DNA from: Streptomyces sp. MUM 178J
GTDB lineage: Bacteria > Actinomycetota > Actinomycetes > Streptomycetales > Streptomycetaceae
DNA length: 64,000 nt
Assembly (NCBI RefSeq): GCF_022414575.1
Contig: NZ_JADWYQ010000013.1
Span: forward strand, 62,001-126,000
Direction of reading: 5' to 3'
Shown one piece after another: positions 8,347-17,441 of this stretch (the stretch's first letter is position 1; every line of letters begins with the position of its first letter). Position numbers and translations under genes: made by a program. Under the pieces are notes generated by a model. It saw nothing but the letters and a program-made list of their open reading frames with translations, had not been told where the DNA came from and searched no databases.

Positions 8347-9114
8347 TCAGGAGAGGGCGACCGGGCCGGCGTCGGCCGACAGTGTCACTCCCTCCGGCCC
8401 GGCCGAGACGCCGGACGGCGTCAGGCCCAGCGGGAGCGCGGGCAGCGGCAGCCGGGCGCCGGTGAACGCCCGGGCGACCAGGGGGCCCGAGGGGTCCACG
8501 GCCCGCCCGGCCACGGACACCGAGACCGGGTGCAGCGCGACGGCTCCTTCGGCCAGCACGACGTCCGCGGTGACCTCGGCGGTCATGCCGAGGACGGTGC
8601 TGTGGACCAGCACCTGCCCGTCCCCGGCATAGGAGAGCCGGGGCGCAGGAGCCCGCCCCCGCCTCTGGGCGCCGATGCCGGTCGCCCCGAGGGAGTCGTA
8701 GGACACGGTGAACCGGGCGTCGGCCGAGCGGGCGCGGTAGCCGTCCGGCCGGCCGGAGACGTCGCGGAAGGTCAGGTCTGCCCGGACGGGACGGCCCCTC
8801 TCCGTGACGGCGTCCGCCTGCACCCGGACTTCCGGGTAGCGGTCCCGCGCAGCCTCCAGCAGGAAGGGACCGCCGGCGATGTCGACGTCCGGCTCGCCTC
8901 TCACCGAGGGCCGTTCTGCGGCGACCCGGTCGGCCAGCCGCCCCTCGGCGACGCGGCGGCTGACCCCGTCGGCCACGGGCAGGCCGACCGCGAGAACCAG
9001 GGCCAGGACCGCCGCCGCGGCCCCGACCCGACGTCGCCTTCCGGCGGCCGGGGGCCGGCCGCCGGTACGCGGCCGCCGCGGCGCCGCGGCGGCCCCTGCG
9101 CGCCGCGGGGTCAC
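8347..9114 (-). CDS. LmeA-like phospholipid-binding protein (DUF2993)
   Basis: A 255-aa protein with an Arg-rich cytoplasmic start, one N-terminal membrane or signal-anchor segment (VGAAAAVLALVLAVGLPVAD) and a DUF2993-type beta-rich domain. The family includes mycobacterial LmeA, a periplasmic phospholipid-binding protein linked to cell-envelope glycolipid maturation; here the ligand is inferred. The start is the GTG that overlaps the stop of the upstream MMPL gene (GTGA), giving tight translational coupling. The shared operon suggests that the transporter and the lipid-binding protein handle the same envelope lipid. A longer reading frame upstream merely runs through the MMPL tail and is not used. 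Confidence 0.8.
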   Translation of the reverse strand: MTPRRAGAAAAPRRPRTGGRPPAAGRRRRVGAAAAVLALVLAVGLPVADGVSRRVAEGRLADRVAAERPSVRGEPDVDIAGGPFLLEAARDRYPEVRVQADAVTERGRPVRADLTFRDVSGRPDGYRARSADARFTVSYDSLGATGIGAQRRGRAPAPRLSYAGDGQVLVHSTVLGMTAEVTADVVLAEGAVALHPVSVSVAGRAVDPSGPLVARAFTGARLPLPALPLGLTPSGVSAGPEGVTLSADAGPVALS

Positions 9115-11453
9115 GGCAGTCCTCCGCCCCGCACGGTGAGCCCGACGCCGTCCGACTGCGACTGCGACTGCGACTGCGACTGCGACTGAGCCTGCGACTC
9201 CGGATTCGGCCCGGGTCCGGGTGCGGCGGCTTCGCCGGCCACGGCGTCGTGTGTCGCGGAGGCCGGGCCGCCGGTCGTCCCACCGGCTTCCGGTCGTGCC
9301 CCGCCCTCGGGGTCCAGGTGCGGCAGCAGTCGGTCCAGCCACCGCGGAAGCCACCAGCTGCGCTCACCGATCAGCACCATCGCCGAGGGGACGAGCAGCC
9401 CGCGGACCACCGTGACGTCCAGGGCCACCGCGGCGGCGAGCCCCAGGCCGAACATCTTGACCACCGGGTCCGGGGAGAGGAGGTACGCCAGGAAGACACT
9501 GATCATGATCAGCGCGGCGGATGTGATGATCCGTCCGGTGCCGGCCAGTCCGGCCACCACGGCGCGTCGGTTGTCCCCATGGGCCATGCGGTGTTCGCGG
9601 ACGGCGGTGAGCAGGAAGACCTCGTAGTCCATCGAGAGTCCGAACAGCACGGCGAACAGCACCAGCGGCACATATCCCGGTATGGGCGTCGCTCCCTCCA
9701 GCCCGATCAGCTCTGCGCCCCAGCCCCACTGGAAGACCGCGGTGAGCACGCCGTAGGCGGCGGCCACCGACAGCAGATTCATCAGGGCGGCCTTGGCTGC
9801 CAGGACGGGGGCGCGGAACGCTGTCAGGAGCAGCAGCGCCGCCACCAGGACGACGACGCCGATGACCAGCGGCAGCCGGGCGGCCAGCCGGTCGTTGAGA
9901 TCCGTCTGAGTCGCCGTCATGCCGCCCACATGGGCGGTTCCGTCGCGTCCCCGGTCGGTTGCGCCGGGCAGGGTGTCAGCCCGCAGCCGGTCCACCAGCT
10001 CGGCCGTCCGGGCGTCGCCCGGCGCGGTGGCGGGTGTGACCTGCCAGCGCACGGTCCGGCCGTCAGGCGCGAGCTGCGCCGTGCCGACCGCGGCCACTCC
10101 CGGCGTCTCGGCGAGGGCCTCGCCGACCGCCGCCACGCGTGCGTCGGTGGGTCCGGCGGCCGGGGTGGGCAGGGTGTCGGTCACCTGGAGCGCGCCGTTC
10201 ACACCGGGCCCGAACGCGTCGGCGAGCCGCTCGTAGGAGGTGCGGGCGGCGGAGCCGACGGGCTTGGTCCCCCCGTCGAGCAGGCCGAACGCGAGCTGGG
10301 CGGCGGGTGCGGCGAGCACGAGAACCACGGCGACGCCGGTCAGCAGATGACGCCAGGGCCGGGCGGCGACATGAGCGGCCAGCCGCCGCCAGCCGCGGCG
10401 GCCGGCCTGCCGGTCTCCGTCCCGTTCGTCCGTCAGCGGCGGCTCTGCCCCGAGACGCCTCCCGAGCAGGCTCAGCAGGGCGGGCAGCAGTGTGGTGGCG
10501 GCGGCCACCGCCACCAGCACCGCGACCCCGGGCGCCAGGGCGAGCGCGTACAGCAGGGGGAGTCCGCCGAGGGCGAGGCCGCCGAGGGCGGCGATCACCG
10601 CTCCGCCGGCGAAGACGCACGCCCGTCCCGCGGTGGCCGTGGCAGCCGCGGCCGCCTCGACGACGCCCTGCCCCCTGCCCCGCAGCTCCCGGAACCGGGT
10701 GAGGCAGAACAGGGTGTAGTCGATGCCGACACCCAGACCGATCATCGCCGCGAGGGTGGTGCCCGAGGCCGGCATGTCCGTCAGATGGCCGGCGAGCCCG
10801 ACGGCGGCCACCGAGACCGCCAGCCCGGTGACCCCGACGGCAAGGGGCAGTGCCGCTGCCGCCGCCTTGCGGAAGCCGAGGAGGAGGATGACCGAGGCGG
10901 CCGCCAGGCCGATCAGCTCGCTGTGCCCGGTGTCCGGCTTGTCGACGGCGGCGGCCAGGTCGCCGCCGGGGGTGACCGAGATGCCGACGGCGCGGGCGGG
11001 CGCGGCCGCGGCCACGATGTCGTCCGCAGTCTCGGCCGTGATGTCGCGGCCGGTGACGTCGAGCCCGACGGTCAGGTACGCGGTGCGTCCGTCCGCGCTG
11101 ACGGCGTGGGCCGCCGCCGAAGCGCCGTACGGCGTGCTCACCGAGGACACGTGCGGCACGGCCGAGATGGCGCGGGCCGCCTCCTCGACGGCGGCACGTG
11201 CGCCGTCGTCGGTCAGCCGTGCGCCGTCCGGACCGGTGTGGAGTACCAGCGGCTGCGGCCCGGAGACCGGGCCGGGGAACCGGCGGGCGGCGTCAGCGGC
11301 CGCCTGGCTGTCGCTTCCCGGAATGGTGACCGCCTCGCTGGTGACCCGGCCGAGGACGGCCACCGCGGCGCCGAGAGCCAGCAGGAGCAGCAGCCATGTG
11401 CCGATCACACGTTTCGGCGCGCGGGCGCAGGTGCGCCCCAGGGCCAGCAGCAT
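9111..11453 (-). CDS. MMPL family RND transporter
   Basis: A 780-aa membrane transporter. The pattern is the typical MMPL one: TM1 near residue 20, an extracytoplasmic loop, five membrane segments, a second loop and five or six further segments (about 12 in all). The repeated transporter halves carry GIDYTLF and SMDYEVFLL, the Asp-Tyr signatures used for proton relay. MMPL proteins export lipids or small hydrophobic molecules by proton antiport. The start MLLALGRTC is chosen because GGGAGA precedes it and it begins right before TM1. The last 60 residues are a cytoplasmic low-complexity tail ending in an SQSQSQ run made by a hexanucleotide repeat. It is coupled by GTGA to the LmeA-like gene and preceded by paired operators. 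Confidence 0.9.
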   Translation of the reverse strand: MLLALGRTCARAPKRVIGTWLLLLLALGAAVAVLGRVTSEAVTIPGSDSQAAADAARRFPGPVSGPQPLVLHTGPDGARLTDDGARAAVEEAARAISAVPHVSSVSTPYGASAAAHAVSADGRTAYLTVGLDVTGRDITAETADDIVAAAAPARAVGISVTPGGDLAAAVDKPDTGHSELIGLAAASVILLLGFRKAAAAALPLAVGVTGLAVSVAAVGLAGHLTDMPASGTTLAAMIGLGVGIDYTLFCLTRFRELRGRGQGVVEAAAAATATAGRACVFAGGAVIAALGGLALGGLPLLYALALAPGVAVLVAVAAATTLLPALLSLLGRRLGAEPPLTDERDGDRQAGRRGWRRLAAHVAARPWRHLLTGVAVVLVLAAPAAQLAFGLLDGGTKPVGSAARTSYERLADAFGPGVNGALQVTDTLPTPAAGPTDARVAAVGEALAETPGVAAVGTAQLAPDGRTVRWQVTPATAPGDARTAELVDRLRADTLPGATDRGRDGTAHVGGMTATQTDLNDRLAARLPLVIGVVVLVAALLLLTAFRAPVLAAKAALMNLLSVAAAYGVLTAVFQWGWGAELIGLEGATPIPGYVPLVLFAVLFGLSMDYEVFLLTAVREHRMAHGDNRRAVVAGLAGTGRIITSAALIMISVFLAYLLSPDPVVKMFGLGLAAAVALDVTVVRGLLVPSAMVLIGERSWWLPRWLDRLLPHLDPEGGARPEAGGTTGGPASATHDAVAGEAAAPGPGPNPESQAQSQSQSQSQSQSDGVGLTVRGGGLP
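9153..9186. repeat. Hexanucleotide TGCGAC microsatellite inside MMPL gene
   Basis: Five TGCGAC units follow a leading CGAC, with more degenerate copies after. Read on the minus strand it encodes the alternating Ser-Gln tail of the MMPL transporter. Being six bases long, the unit can change copy number without shifting the frame. Confidence 0.85.
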
Positions 11454-11520
11454 CTCGCATGTCTCCCTTCGTCCGGTGCACCGCCGCCGGCCGCGCTCCC
11501 GGTCCGCACACAACAAAAAA

Positions 11521-11563
11521 TTGCACTCGCGGTGCATGAATTAACGTTGCATCGCGAGTGCAA
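11521..11563. promoter_or_regulatory. Paired TetR-type operators at the MMPL promoter
   Basis: Two inverted copies of one site: TTGCACTCGCGGTGCAT at 11521-11537 and, on the other strand, TTGCACTCGCGATGCAA at 11547-11563. Each is itself a palindrome of the form TTGCA-N7-TGCAA, and the two agree at 15 of 17 positions. They lie 68-110 bases upstream of the MMPL start. The form is that of TetR operators controlling exporters. The A/T-rich spacing between them (AATTAACG) probably holds promoter elements. Confidence 0.7.
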
Positions 11564-11581
11564 TAATGTCAATGCGGGTAC

Positions 11582-11609
11582 GGCGTGGGCCGGCTCGCCG
11601 GCCCACGCC
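11582..11609 (-). terminator. Strong hairpin, likely terminator
   Basis: GGCGTGGGCCGGC and GCCGGCCCACGCC pair perfectly over 12-13 bases with a minimal loop. It lies downstream of the secreted-protein gene (minus strand) and upstream of the MMPL promoter, so it should separate the two transcription units. There is no T-tract, as is common in Streptomyces. Confidence 0.65.
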
Positions 11610-11662
11610 CTGTCGGGCGTCAGCTCCGCACGATCCGCGCCCGGCCGCCCGTCGTCGGGGTG

Positions 11663-12118
11663 TCAGCCGCGGGGGTGTCCGGGCCCCCCTCCGTGGCCGC
11701 CGGGCAGTACGCCGCTCTCCGCCGCCTCAAGGACGGCGTCGGCCTGCTCCTGGGTGAGGGTCCCCTCCTCCACCGCCTTCTTGAGGCGTTCCGACAGACG
11801 CTGCTGCCTGTCCTCCTTGCGTTCCTGCTGCTTCTCTCCGCGGATCTTCTCGAGCGCCGCGGTCACCTTGTCCTCGGAGACGCCGAGTTCCTTCGCCAGC
11901 GCGGAGGCCAGCTCCTGCTGCCGCTCCTCCCTCCGCTCCTTGCCCTGCTGCCTGTGATCCTTGCGGTGCTCCGCTCGGTCGTCCGACGCAGACGCAGACG
12001 CTGACTCGCTCGCGGCGGACTGCCCGTCGTCCTGCGCCAGGGCCACGGCCGGGAACAGCAGTCCCAGGCCCGCGATTCCTGCGATGGCGAGGCCCGCACG
12101 GGCCCGCTTGGTCTTCAT
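11663..12118 (-). CDS. Small secreted charged helical protein
   Basis: A 151-aa exported protein. After MKTKRARAG comes a hydrophobic signal segment ending in AVALAQDD. The mature part has a Ser/Ala linker, then a highly charged Lys/Arg/Glu/Gln helix with LGVSEDKVTAALEKIR, and a further TLTQEQADAVLEAA helix, finishing in a Gly/His-rich tail (GGHGGGPGH). The EQADAVLEA pattern recalls small secreted DUF2680-like proteins; the function of that group is not known to me. I begin at the ATG at 12118, where CCGGAGG sits at good spacing. The His-rich end might bind metal. It stands alone, with tandem repeats in its upstream region. Confidence 0.7.
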   Translation of the reverse strand: MKTKRARAGLAIAGIAGLGLLFPAVALAQDDGQSAASESASASASDDRAEHRKDHRQQGKERREERQQELASALAKELGVSEDKVTAALEKIRGEKQQERKEDRQQRLSERLKKAVEEGTLTQEQADAVLEAAESGVLPGGHGGGPGHPRG

Positions 12119-12206
12119 GGAGAACCTCCGGCGTCCGGTTACTGTGACGTGATCGACGATGGGGCGTCCGGCTGTGCGGAACATGGGAACGCTCTGAGAA
12201 TTCCCT

Positions 12207-12254
12207 TTGAGACCTTGAGACCTTGAGACCTTGAGACCTTGAGACCTTGAGACC
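12207..12254. repeat. Tandem repeat of TTGAGACC (six copies)
   Basis: Six perfect copies of the 8-base unit TTGAGACC, then a degenerate TTGAAGG. They lie between the NamZ-like gene end and the secreted-protein start, about 90-140 bases upstream of the latter. An 8-base period is unusual; it is close to but shorter than one helical turn. This may be a replication-slippage array or a cooperative binding array. Confidence 0.8.
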
Positions 12255-12318
12255 TTGAAGGTTTGGGGGGCTTGGGGGCTTCAGGGGCGGCGTCGGCGCG
12301 ACGGGCGCAGTGCGCCGC

Positions 12319-13566
12319 TCAGCGGTGCGGATAGCACAGATGCCGCCGCCGTACCCGCCGGAACTCCGAGAGCTTCTCCTGCCATGCCGCGGCGACCTCA
12401 TCGTGGCCCGCGCCCGCGTCGATCAGCGTTCGGACCGTCGTAGAGCCGGTCAGCTTGTCGATCCAGTGATCGGGCCGCCAGGCGAATCCGCTCCATACGC
12501 GTTTCGCCGTCACCAGCAGGGCTACCCCGGTGCGGACGGGATCGTACGCCTGCCGGTCGTGGACGTGGAGCTGGACGCCGCCGACGGTCGTGCCCTGGAA
12601 CTTGGAGAATGCGGGGGTGAAGTACGCCTCGCGGAAGTGCACCCCGGCCAGGCCGAGTGCGTTGGCCGCCTCGGCCCAGCGGCGGTCGACGCCCTCGGCG
12701 CCGAGGAGCTCGAAGGGGCGGGTGGTGCCGCGGCCCTCCGAGAGGTTGGTGCCCTCGAACAGGCAGGTGCCCGCGTAGACGAGCGCTGTGTCCGGGGTGG
12801 GCATGTTGGGGCTCGGCGGCGCCCACGGCAGCCCGGTCTCGTCATAGAACGCCGTACGCCGCCAGCCCGCCATGTGGACGGTCTCCAGTTCGACGGGCCG
12901 GGCCAGGAACTCCGCGTTGAACAGCAGAGCCAGCTCGGCGACCGTCATCCCGTGCGCCTGCGCGATCGGTTCGCGCCCCACGAAGGTCGCGAACTCCCTG
13001 TCGAGCACCGGGCCGCAGGCCGCCCGGCCCGTGACCGGGTTCGGGCGGTCCAGCACGACGAATCGCTTCCCCGCGAGCTCCGCGGCCTCCATGCAGTCGT
13101 ACAGCGTCCAGATGTACGTGTAGAAACGCGCGCCCACGTCCTGGATGTCGAACACCACGGTGTCCACGTCCGCCGCGGTGAAGATGTCGGCGAGCGGCTG
13201 GCCCCGCTTCAGATAGGTGTCGTACACGGGCAGTCCGGTCGCCGGATCGTCATGGCGGCCCTCGGAGCCGCCCGCCTGCGCCGTGCCGCGGAAGCCGTGC
13301 TCCGGGCCGAAGACGGCGACGAGGTCCACCCGCTCGTCGGCGTGCATCACATCCACGATGTGGCGGGCGTCGCGGGTGATCCCGGTCGGATTGGTGACCA
13401 CGCCGACGCGGTAGCCGGCCAGGGGCGCATAGCCTTCGTCCGCGAGCCGTTCGAAGCCGGTGCGCACCCGGTGGCCTGAGTGCGCCCGAGCCGTCCCCGG
13501 GCCGCCGGCCGCGACCGCGGCGAGCGCCCCGCCCGTCGCCAGCAGTCCTCGTCTGGACAGATCCAT
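12319..13566 (-). CDS. NamZ-like exo-beta-N-acetylmuramidase (DUF1343), exported
   Basis: A 415-aa exported enzyme. The N-terminus MDLSRRGLLATGGALAAVAA is a twin-arginine-type signal. The mature chain begins with a domain holding VGVVTNPTGI and VAVFGPEHGFRG, hallmark stretches of DUF1343, whose Bacillus subtilis member NamZ removes N-acetylmuramic acid from the ends of peptidoglycan fragments. Later blocks DTVVFDIQDVGARFYTYIW and RPNPVTG are also conserved. It probably takes part in wall turnover and muropeptide recovery outside the membrane. The start at 13566 is chosen for its GGAGG; an earlier in-frame ATG nine codons upstream is possible. It diverges from the SDR gene. Confidence 0.85.
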   Translation of the reverse strand: MDLSRRGLLATGGALAAVAAGGPGTARAHSGHRVRTGFERLADEGYAPLAGYRVGVVTNPTGITRDARHIVDVMHADERVDLVAVFGPEHGFRGTAQAGGSEGRHDDPATGLPVYDTYLKRGQPLADIFTAADVDTVVFDIQDVGARFYTYIWTLYDCMEAAELAGKRFVVLDRPNPVTGRAACGPVLDREFATFVGREPIAQAHGMTVAELALLFNAEFLARPVELETVHMAGWRRTAFYDETGLPWAPPSPNMPTPDTALVYAGTCLFEGTNLSEGRGTTRPFELLGAEGVDRRWAEAANALGLAGVHFREAYFTPAFSKFQGTTVGGVQLHVHDRQAYDPVRTGVALLVTAKRVWSGFAWRPDHWIDKLTGSTTVRTLIDAGAGHDEVAAAWQEKLSEFRRVRRRHLCYPHR

Positions 13567-13682
13567 ACGGTCCACCTCCGCTGCCGCCGTCATGCACGCT
13601 CTGTCATGGCCACGCACGCTAGCGTGAACAAGCCCCGGGCGGAACGATCCCGGCGGCGTGCTCGCACACTCTTCCTCTTGGC

Positions 13683-13698
13683 ATACCGACCGGTTAGT
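13683..13698. promoter_or_regulatory. Candidate TetR operator before the SDR gene
   Basis: ATACCGACCGGTTAGT, an imperfect palindrome 46 bases upstream of the SDR start. It matches 13 of 16 bases with ATACCGACTGGTCGGT (minus strand of 18522-18537) before the APH/acyl-CoA dehydrogenase operon. The TetR gene following the SDR is the obvious candidate regulator. Confidence 0.55.
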
Positions 13699-13743
13699 CT
13701 GTGGGCGGAAGCAGGCGCGGGCGATGAGGAAGGACGGGCCGTG

Positions 13744-14547
13744 ATGAGCAGGGTGCAGGGCGCCAGGGTCGTGGTCACGGGCGCGGGGGGCGGCATCGGC
13801 GCGGCGCTCGCCCGCAGGTTCGCGGCCGAAGGAGCGCACGTCGTGGTCAACGACCTCGACCCGGAGCGCGCCAAGGCCGTCGCCGACGAGACGGGCGCAC
13901 TCGCCGTCCCCGGCGACGCCTCGCACATCGTCGAGGAGGCCCGCGAGGCCCTCGGCGGAACCGTCGACGTCTACTGCGCCAACGCGGGACTCTCCTCCGC
14001 GGGCGACGCCTTCGCCGGCGAAGACACCTGGGCAGCGGCCTGGGACGTCAACGTGATGGCGCATGTGCGCGCCGCCCGCACGCTGCTGCCCGACTGGCTG
14101 GAGCGCGGCGGCGGGCGCTTCGTCTCCACCGTCTCCGCGGCCGGGCTGCTCACCATGGTGGGCGCCGCCCCATACAGCGTGTCAAAGCACGGCGCCTATG
14201 CCTTCGCGGAGTGGCTCTCCCTCACCTACCGCCACCGCGGGGTCAAGGTGCACGCCATCTGCCCGCAGGGTGTGCGCACCGATATGCTCACGGCCGCCGG
14301 ATCGGCCGGCGAGCTCGTTCTCGCGCCCACCGCGATCGAACCGGAGGACGTGGCCGACGCCCTGTTCGAAGGCATCGAGGCTGACCGCTTTCTGATTCTG
14401 CCCCACCCCGAGGTCGCCGGATACTACGAGAACCGTGCGACCGACCCGGACCGCTGGCTCACCGCGATGAACCAGATCCAGCAGAAGTGGGAAGAGAAGC
14501 TGACGGATGGGAAGATTCCCGGGCGGGAACCAGGTTTCCGTCGGTAA
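13744..14547 (+). CDS. Short-chain dehydrogenase/reductase (SDR)
   Basis: A 267-aa classical SDR. The cofactor motif TGAGGGIG is near residue 12, the NAG motif is CANAGLSS, the catalytic Ser lies in VSTVSAAG and the Tyr/Lys pair in YSVSK. ND at the end of beta-2 (VVNDLD) fits NAD preference. The C-terminus ends in a long charged helix. It oxidises or reduces a hydroxyl/keto pair; the neighbourhood of acyl-CoA dehydrogenase, APH kinase and TetR suggests a CoA-linked or lipid substrate. ATG at 13744 follows GTG directly; either could start. A TetR operator lies upstream and the TetR gene is 40 bases downstream. Confidence 0.9.
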   Translation: MSRVQGARVVVTGAGGGIGAALARRFAAEGAHVVVNDLDPERAKAVADETGALAVPGDASHIVEEAREALGGTVDVYCANAGLSSAGDAFAGEDTWAAAWDVNVMAHVRAARTLLPDWLERGGGRFVSTVSAAGLLTMVGAAPYSVSKHGAYAFAEWLSLTYRHRGVKVHAICPQGVRTDMLTAAGSAGELVLAPTAIEPEDVADALFEGIEADRFLILPHPEVAGYYENRATDPDRWLTAMNQIQQKWEEKLTDGKIPGREPGFRR

Positions 14548-14587
14548 GCACAGCGAACGGACACTCGACGAAAGGCAGGTAGCGGCG

Positions 14588-15187
14588 ATGGCGACAGCCA
14601 GGACGACGGACGGGAGCGGCGCCCCGGTCCCGCAGAGGCTGCTGGCCACCGCCACCCGGCTCTTCGCCGAACAGGGCTACGACCGCACCTCCGTCCAGGA
14701 GATCGTCGAGGCCGCGGGCGTCACCAAGGGCGCGCTGTACCACTACTTCGGCTCCAAGGAGGACCTCCTCCACGAGGTCTACGCCCGTATGCTGCGCCTC
14801 CAGCAGGAGCGGCTGGACGCCTTCGCCGGCGCCGACGAGCCGGTGGAGGTGCGGCTGCGCGCGGCCGCGGCGGACGTCGTCGTCACCACCATCGCCAACC
14901 TCGACGACGCCGCGATCTTCTTCCGCTCCATGCACCATCTGAGCCCCGAGAAGCACAAGCAGGTGCGCGCGGAGCGCCGCCGCTACCACGAGCGGTTCCG
15001 GGCGCTGATCGAGGAGGGTCAGCAGAGCGGGGTGTTCTCCTCCGCCACCCCGGCGGACCTGGTCGTCGACTACCACTTCGGCTCCGTCCACCACCTCTCC
15101 ACCTGGTACCGTCCCGACGGTCCGCTGAGCGCCCGGCAGGTGGCGGACCATCTGGCGGACCTGCTGATGAGGGCGCTGCGGCCGTAG
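14588..15187 (+). CDS. TetR family regulator following the SDR
   Basis: A 199-aa regulator. The helix-turn-helix is SVQEIVEAAGVTKGALYHYF, then GSKEDLLHEVYARML. The effector half carries a MHHLSPEKHKQVRAERRRYH stretch, seen in regulators of fatty acid and CoA pathways. The start at 14588 follows a GGCAGG; the earlier ATG at 14507 would overlap the SDR gene. It is probably cotranscribed with the SDR and is the best candidate to bind the ATACCGAC-type sites before the SDR and the APH operon. A 17-base tandem repeat whose unit shares a half of that site starts right after its stop. Confidence 0.85.
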   Translation: MATARTTDGSGAPVPQRLLATATRLFAEQGYDRTSVQEIVEAAGVTKGALYHYFGSKEDLLHEVYARMLRLQQERLDAFAGADEPVEVRLRAAAADVVVTTIANLDDAAIFFRSMHHLSPEKHKQVRAERRRYHERFRALIEEGQQSGVFSSATPADLVVDYHFGSVHHLSTWYRPDGPLSARQVADHLADLLMRALRP

Positions 15188-15188
15188 C

Positions 15189-15355
15189 GCCGGTCGGTCG
15201 GAGTGCCGGTCGGTCGGGAGTGCCGGTCGGTCGGGAGTGCCGGTCGGTCGGGAGTGCCGGTCGGTCGGGAGTGCCGGTCGGTCAGGAGTGCCGGTCAGTC
15301 GGGAGTGCCGGTCGGTCGGGAGTGCCGGTCGGTCAGGAGTGCCGGTCAGTCGGGC
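15189..15355. repeat. Tandem 17-base repeat between convergent TetR genes
   Basis: About ten copies of GTGCCGGTCGGTCGGGA fill the whole gap between two convergent TetR genes. Some copies carry GTCAGG or GTCAGTC variants. The last copy includes the stop codon of the minus-strand TetR. The unit contains CCGGTCGGT, which is one half of the nearby TetR operator. It does not resemble CRISPR: there are no spacers. Confidence 0.9.
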
Positions 15356-15936
15356 CGGCGCAGTCCTGCGACCAGCAGCGCGACGAGTCGCCGCGCGTCG
15401 TAGCGGGCGTCGCTCTCGGCGCCGATGCAGAGGTTTCCGATGCCGCGCATGAGCTGGTAGGCGTCGAGGCCGGGGCGGATCTCGCCGGCGGCGGCCGCGG
15501 CCTCGAGGAGCCGGGTGCACACCGGCAGCAGGCGGTCGAGGAAGTAGGCGTGCAGCGTCTCGAAGCCGGCGTTGTCGTTCTGCAGCGCTGCCGCGAGACC
15601 GTGCTTGGTGACCAGGAAGTCGACGAAGAGGTCGACCCACCGCCCGAGGGCGGCGTGAGGTGTCGGGCCGGCAGCCAGCAGCGCCGGTCCGGCCTCCGCG
15701 CAGGCGTCGACCTGATGGCGGTAGACGGCGATGACGAGGTCGGCCCGGGTGGGGAAGTGGCGGTAGATCGTCCCCATCCCGACGCCGGCCTTGGCCGCGA
15801 TGTCGCGCACCGGCGCGTCCACGCCCGAGGCGACGAAGACCGCGGCGGCCGCGTCCAGCAGGGTCTGCTGGTTACGCCGGGCGTCCTTGCGCTTGGATCC
15901 GGCGGAGCTCCCGGTGCTCCGGCCGCTGTCGTTCAC
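15346..15936 (-). CDS. TetR family regulator, SbtR-like C-terminal domain
   Basis: A 196-aa regulator. The helix-turn-helix reads RDIAAKAGVGMGTIYRHF, and the C-terminal half resembles the SbtR type (ALGRWVDLFVDFLVTKHG). I start it at the GTG at 15936, which has GGAAGGAAC at normal spacing; the longer open frame upstream to 16077 has no such site. It converges on the other TetR gene, with a 17-base repeat array between the stops. The 280 bases upstream hold its promoter and no gene. The target may be itself or a distant gene, as the adjacent acyl-CoA dehydrogenase promoter lies much further away. Confidence 0.85.
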   Translation of the reverse strand: MNDSGRSTGSSAGSKRKDARRNQQTLLDAAAAVFVASGVDAPVRDIAAKAGVGMGTIYRHFPTRADLVIAVYRHQVDACAEAGPALLAAGPTPHAALGRWVDLFVDFLVTKHGLAAALQNDNAGFETLHAYFLDRLLPVCTRLLEAAAAAGEIRPGLDAYQLMRGIGNLCIGAESDARYDARRLVALLVAGLRRPD

Positions 15937-16217
15937 CGCGACGTTCCTTCCATGAGCCGGCTGTGCGGAAGAGCGCCCGCATCGATACCGGAGCGAGGTT
16001 CCGATTCGCTCATGATGGCAGACCGGTGACCGGCGGCCAAGCGGCGTCGACACGGCCGCGCATGACAATCGCGGCACCGGCCGCCGCCGTTCCGGGTCTC
16101 GACGGTCGGCGGCTCCCGGCGGTGTCCGCCGACGAAGGAAACGTGTGCGCGGGGCGGCGCGCCAGGGGCGAAGTCCGCCGGGAGGGGGACTCGGACCCGT
16201 CCTTCCGGATCAGGGGC

Positions 16218-17432
<1,215 letters not shown>

Positions 17433-17441
17433 GAGGTCGTC

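Noticed and set aside
15189..15355. Possible CRISPR array
   Set aside because: Units are only 17 bases and directly adjoining, with no spacers and no cas genes nearby. Also, the 186-base repeat in chpC is coding.
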